This document shows positions 63,390 to 64,000 of a stretch of 64,000 nucleotides of DNA, piece by piece. Origin of the DNA: Chromobacterium paludis (GTDB taxonomy: Bacteria > Pseudomonadota > Gammaproteobacteria > Burkholderiales > Chromobacteriaceae); NCBI RefSeq assembly GCF_008275125.1, contig NZ_CP043473.1, positions 1,364,001 to 1,428,000 of the forward strand. The letters run 5' to 3'. The notes beneath the pieces were generated by a model. It was not told the origin of the DNA, searched no databases, and worked only from the letters and a program-made list of their open reading frames with translations. The position numbers and the translations under genes are program-made. Each line of letters begins with the position of its first letter. Position 1 is the stretch's first letter.

Positions 63390-64000
63390 ATGAAACGGGC
63401 AACGGGTTGGCTGGTTGCGGCTGCTGGGACGGCAGCCGCGGTGTTCTGGCTATGGTTGCCCGCCAGTCCGCGTGAAGACGGAGGCGCGCCGCCCTTGAAG
63501 GCGGCGGCTTCCGGCGCCGCGCAGCGCGGCGGGACGGACAGGCTGGGTGAAAAGAGCGCCGCGATGGACCAGGCCGGCGGTTTCAGCTTCGCGGTGGGCG
63601 GCGATCCCGCATTGCTGGCAGGCGCGGGCGCGGCGGCGCCGGAGACGGCGCAAGAGCGGGAGCGCAGGCTGCAATTGCGCAAGCTTGGCTATCAGATAGA
63701 CATGCGCTATTACCGGATGTCGCTGGCCGAGCTGCGCGAGGCGGCCAAGCGCGGCGACGCGCAGGCGCTGACCCACCTGGCGGAACGCTATCTGTTCCAG
63801 CTGGACGGCCATCCGCGCGAGCCGGACTATGAAGCCGGCTTCCCCTACCGGGAGCAGGCCAGGCAGGCGCTGCGACAGGCCTTTACTCAAGGCAATGCCC
63901 ATGCCGCGGCGATGATCTCGGAAAGCTATCTGTTGGACAAGCAGCCGCAGCAGGCCGCCGCCTGGAACTTGGTGGCACGCCGCGCCGGCGACGAGCTGAG
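63390..64000 (+). CDS. Sel1/TPR-like repeat protein, partial at the window edge
   Basis: An open frame of 203 codons without a stop up to base 64,000. An N-terminal membrane or signal helix (GWLVAAAGTAAAVFWLW) is followed by a low-complexity linker and helical repeats (SLAELREAAKRGDAQALTHLAERYL, then QALRQAFTQGNAHAAAMISESYL in pieces) of Sel1/TPR type. These serve in protein contacts. It lies 2 nt after the peptidase gene, so the two may work together at the envelope. Confidence 0.7.
   Translation, partial: MKRATGWLVAAAGTAAAVFWLWLPASPREDGGAPPLKAAASGAAQRGGTDRLGEKSAAMDQAGGFSFAVGGDPALLAGAGAAAPETAQERERRLQLRKLGYQIDMRYYRMSLAELREAAKRGDAQALTHLAERYLFQLDGHPREPDYEAGFPYREQARQALRQAFTQGNAHAAAMISESYLLDKQPQQAAAWNLVARRAGDEL

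Noticed and set aside
1..64000. CRISPR arrays, rRNA and tRNA genes
   Set aside because: No regularly spaced direct repeats and no rRNA or complete tRNA signatures were seen on either strand.

Overview
The window looks like chromosome from a high-G+C betaproteobacterium. The best guess is the Neisseriales, close to Chromobacterium. The grounds are the gene order rpsB-tsf-pyrH-frr-uppS-cdsA-dxr-rseP-bamA-skp-lpxD-fabZ-lpxA-lpxB-rnhB, the class Ia plus class III ribonucleotide reductases, the G+C-rich codon use and the short palindromic repeats between genes. The genus is inferred from recall of similar proteins, not from any search. I see no rRNA, tRNA or CRISPR array.

Region 1 (1 to about 11,130) is an accessory island of visibly lower and mixed base composition. 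It opens inside an IS21-family element (istA end, istB, right terminal repeats). Then come: an HNH nuclease gene whose 5' end seems cut by the IS; a small restriction-enzyme-like fragment; a three-gene minus-strand operon (HNH nuclease, unknown protein, minimal nucleotidyltransferase); a relic resembling umuD; a HEPN plus PD-(D/E)xK protein; a GHKL ATPase with a C-terminal PD-(D/E)xK-like domain; and an overlapping ATPase/HNH pair resembling Septu (PtuAB). This reads as an anti-phage defence island. A strong hairpin at 11,139-11,179 lies close to the switch to core sequence.

Region 2 (11,266 to about 34,470) is core metabolism. It holds nrdA and nrdB separated by three small genes, a periplasmic binding protein, anmK with an M23 peptidase, a phosphoglycerate-mutase-like gene followed by recJ, rmuC, ddl, a nucleoside-type (BMP) binding protein with a long leader, anaerobic nrdD-nrdG, a second periplasmic binding protein, an MFS carrier and a nitronate monooxygenase-like enzyme. 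NrdR-box-like sites lie upstream of both nrdA and nrdD.

Region 3 (34,490-49,269) is the conserved translation and envelope cluster: ribosomal protein S2, EF-Ts, UMP kinase, ribosome recycling factor, the isoprenoid, phospholipid, lipid A and outer-membrane assembly genes, then RNase HII and a family-6 uracil-DNA-glycosylase-type enzyme.

Region 4 (49,270-64,000) is mixed. Its most interesting part is a compact three-gene cassette at 52,424-56,149. The first gene encodes a VioB-type ferritin-like protein with a ten-cysteine segment near its C-terminus. It is followed by a DUF692 (MNIO) enzyme and a DUF2063 (HvfC-like) partner. DUF692/DUF2063 pairs are known to modify cysteines in ribosomally made peptides, so the cysteine segment of the large ferritin-like protein could be the substrate. 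A perfect 16-bp palindrome lies upstream. The rest holds cdd, argP, an EAL protein with a degenerate GGDEF motif, argO, a LysR regulator with a divergent short-chain dehydrogenase, a secreted zinc peptidase and a partial Sel1-like protein at the window edge.
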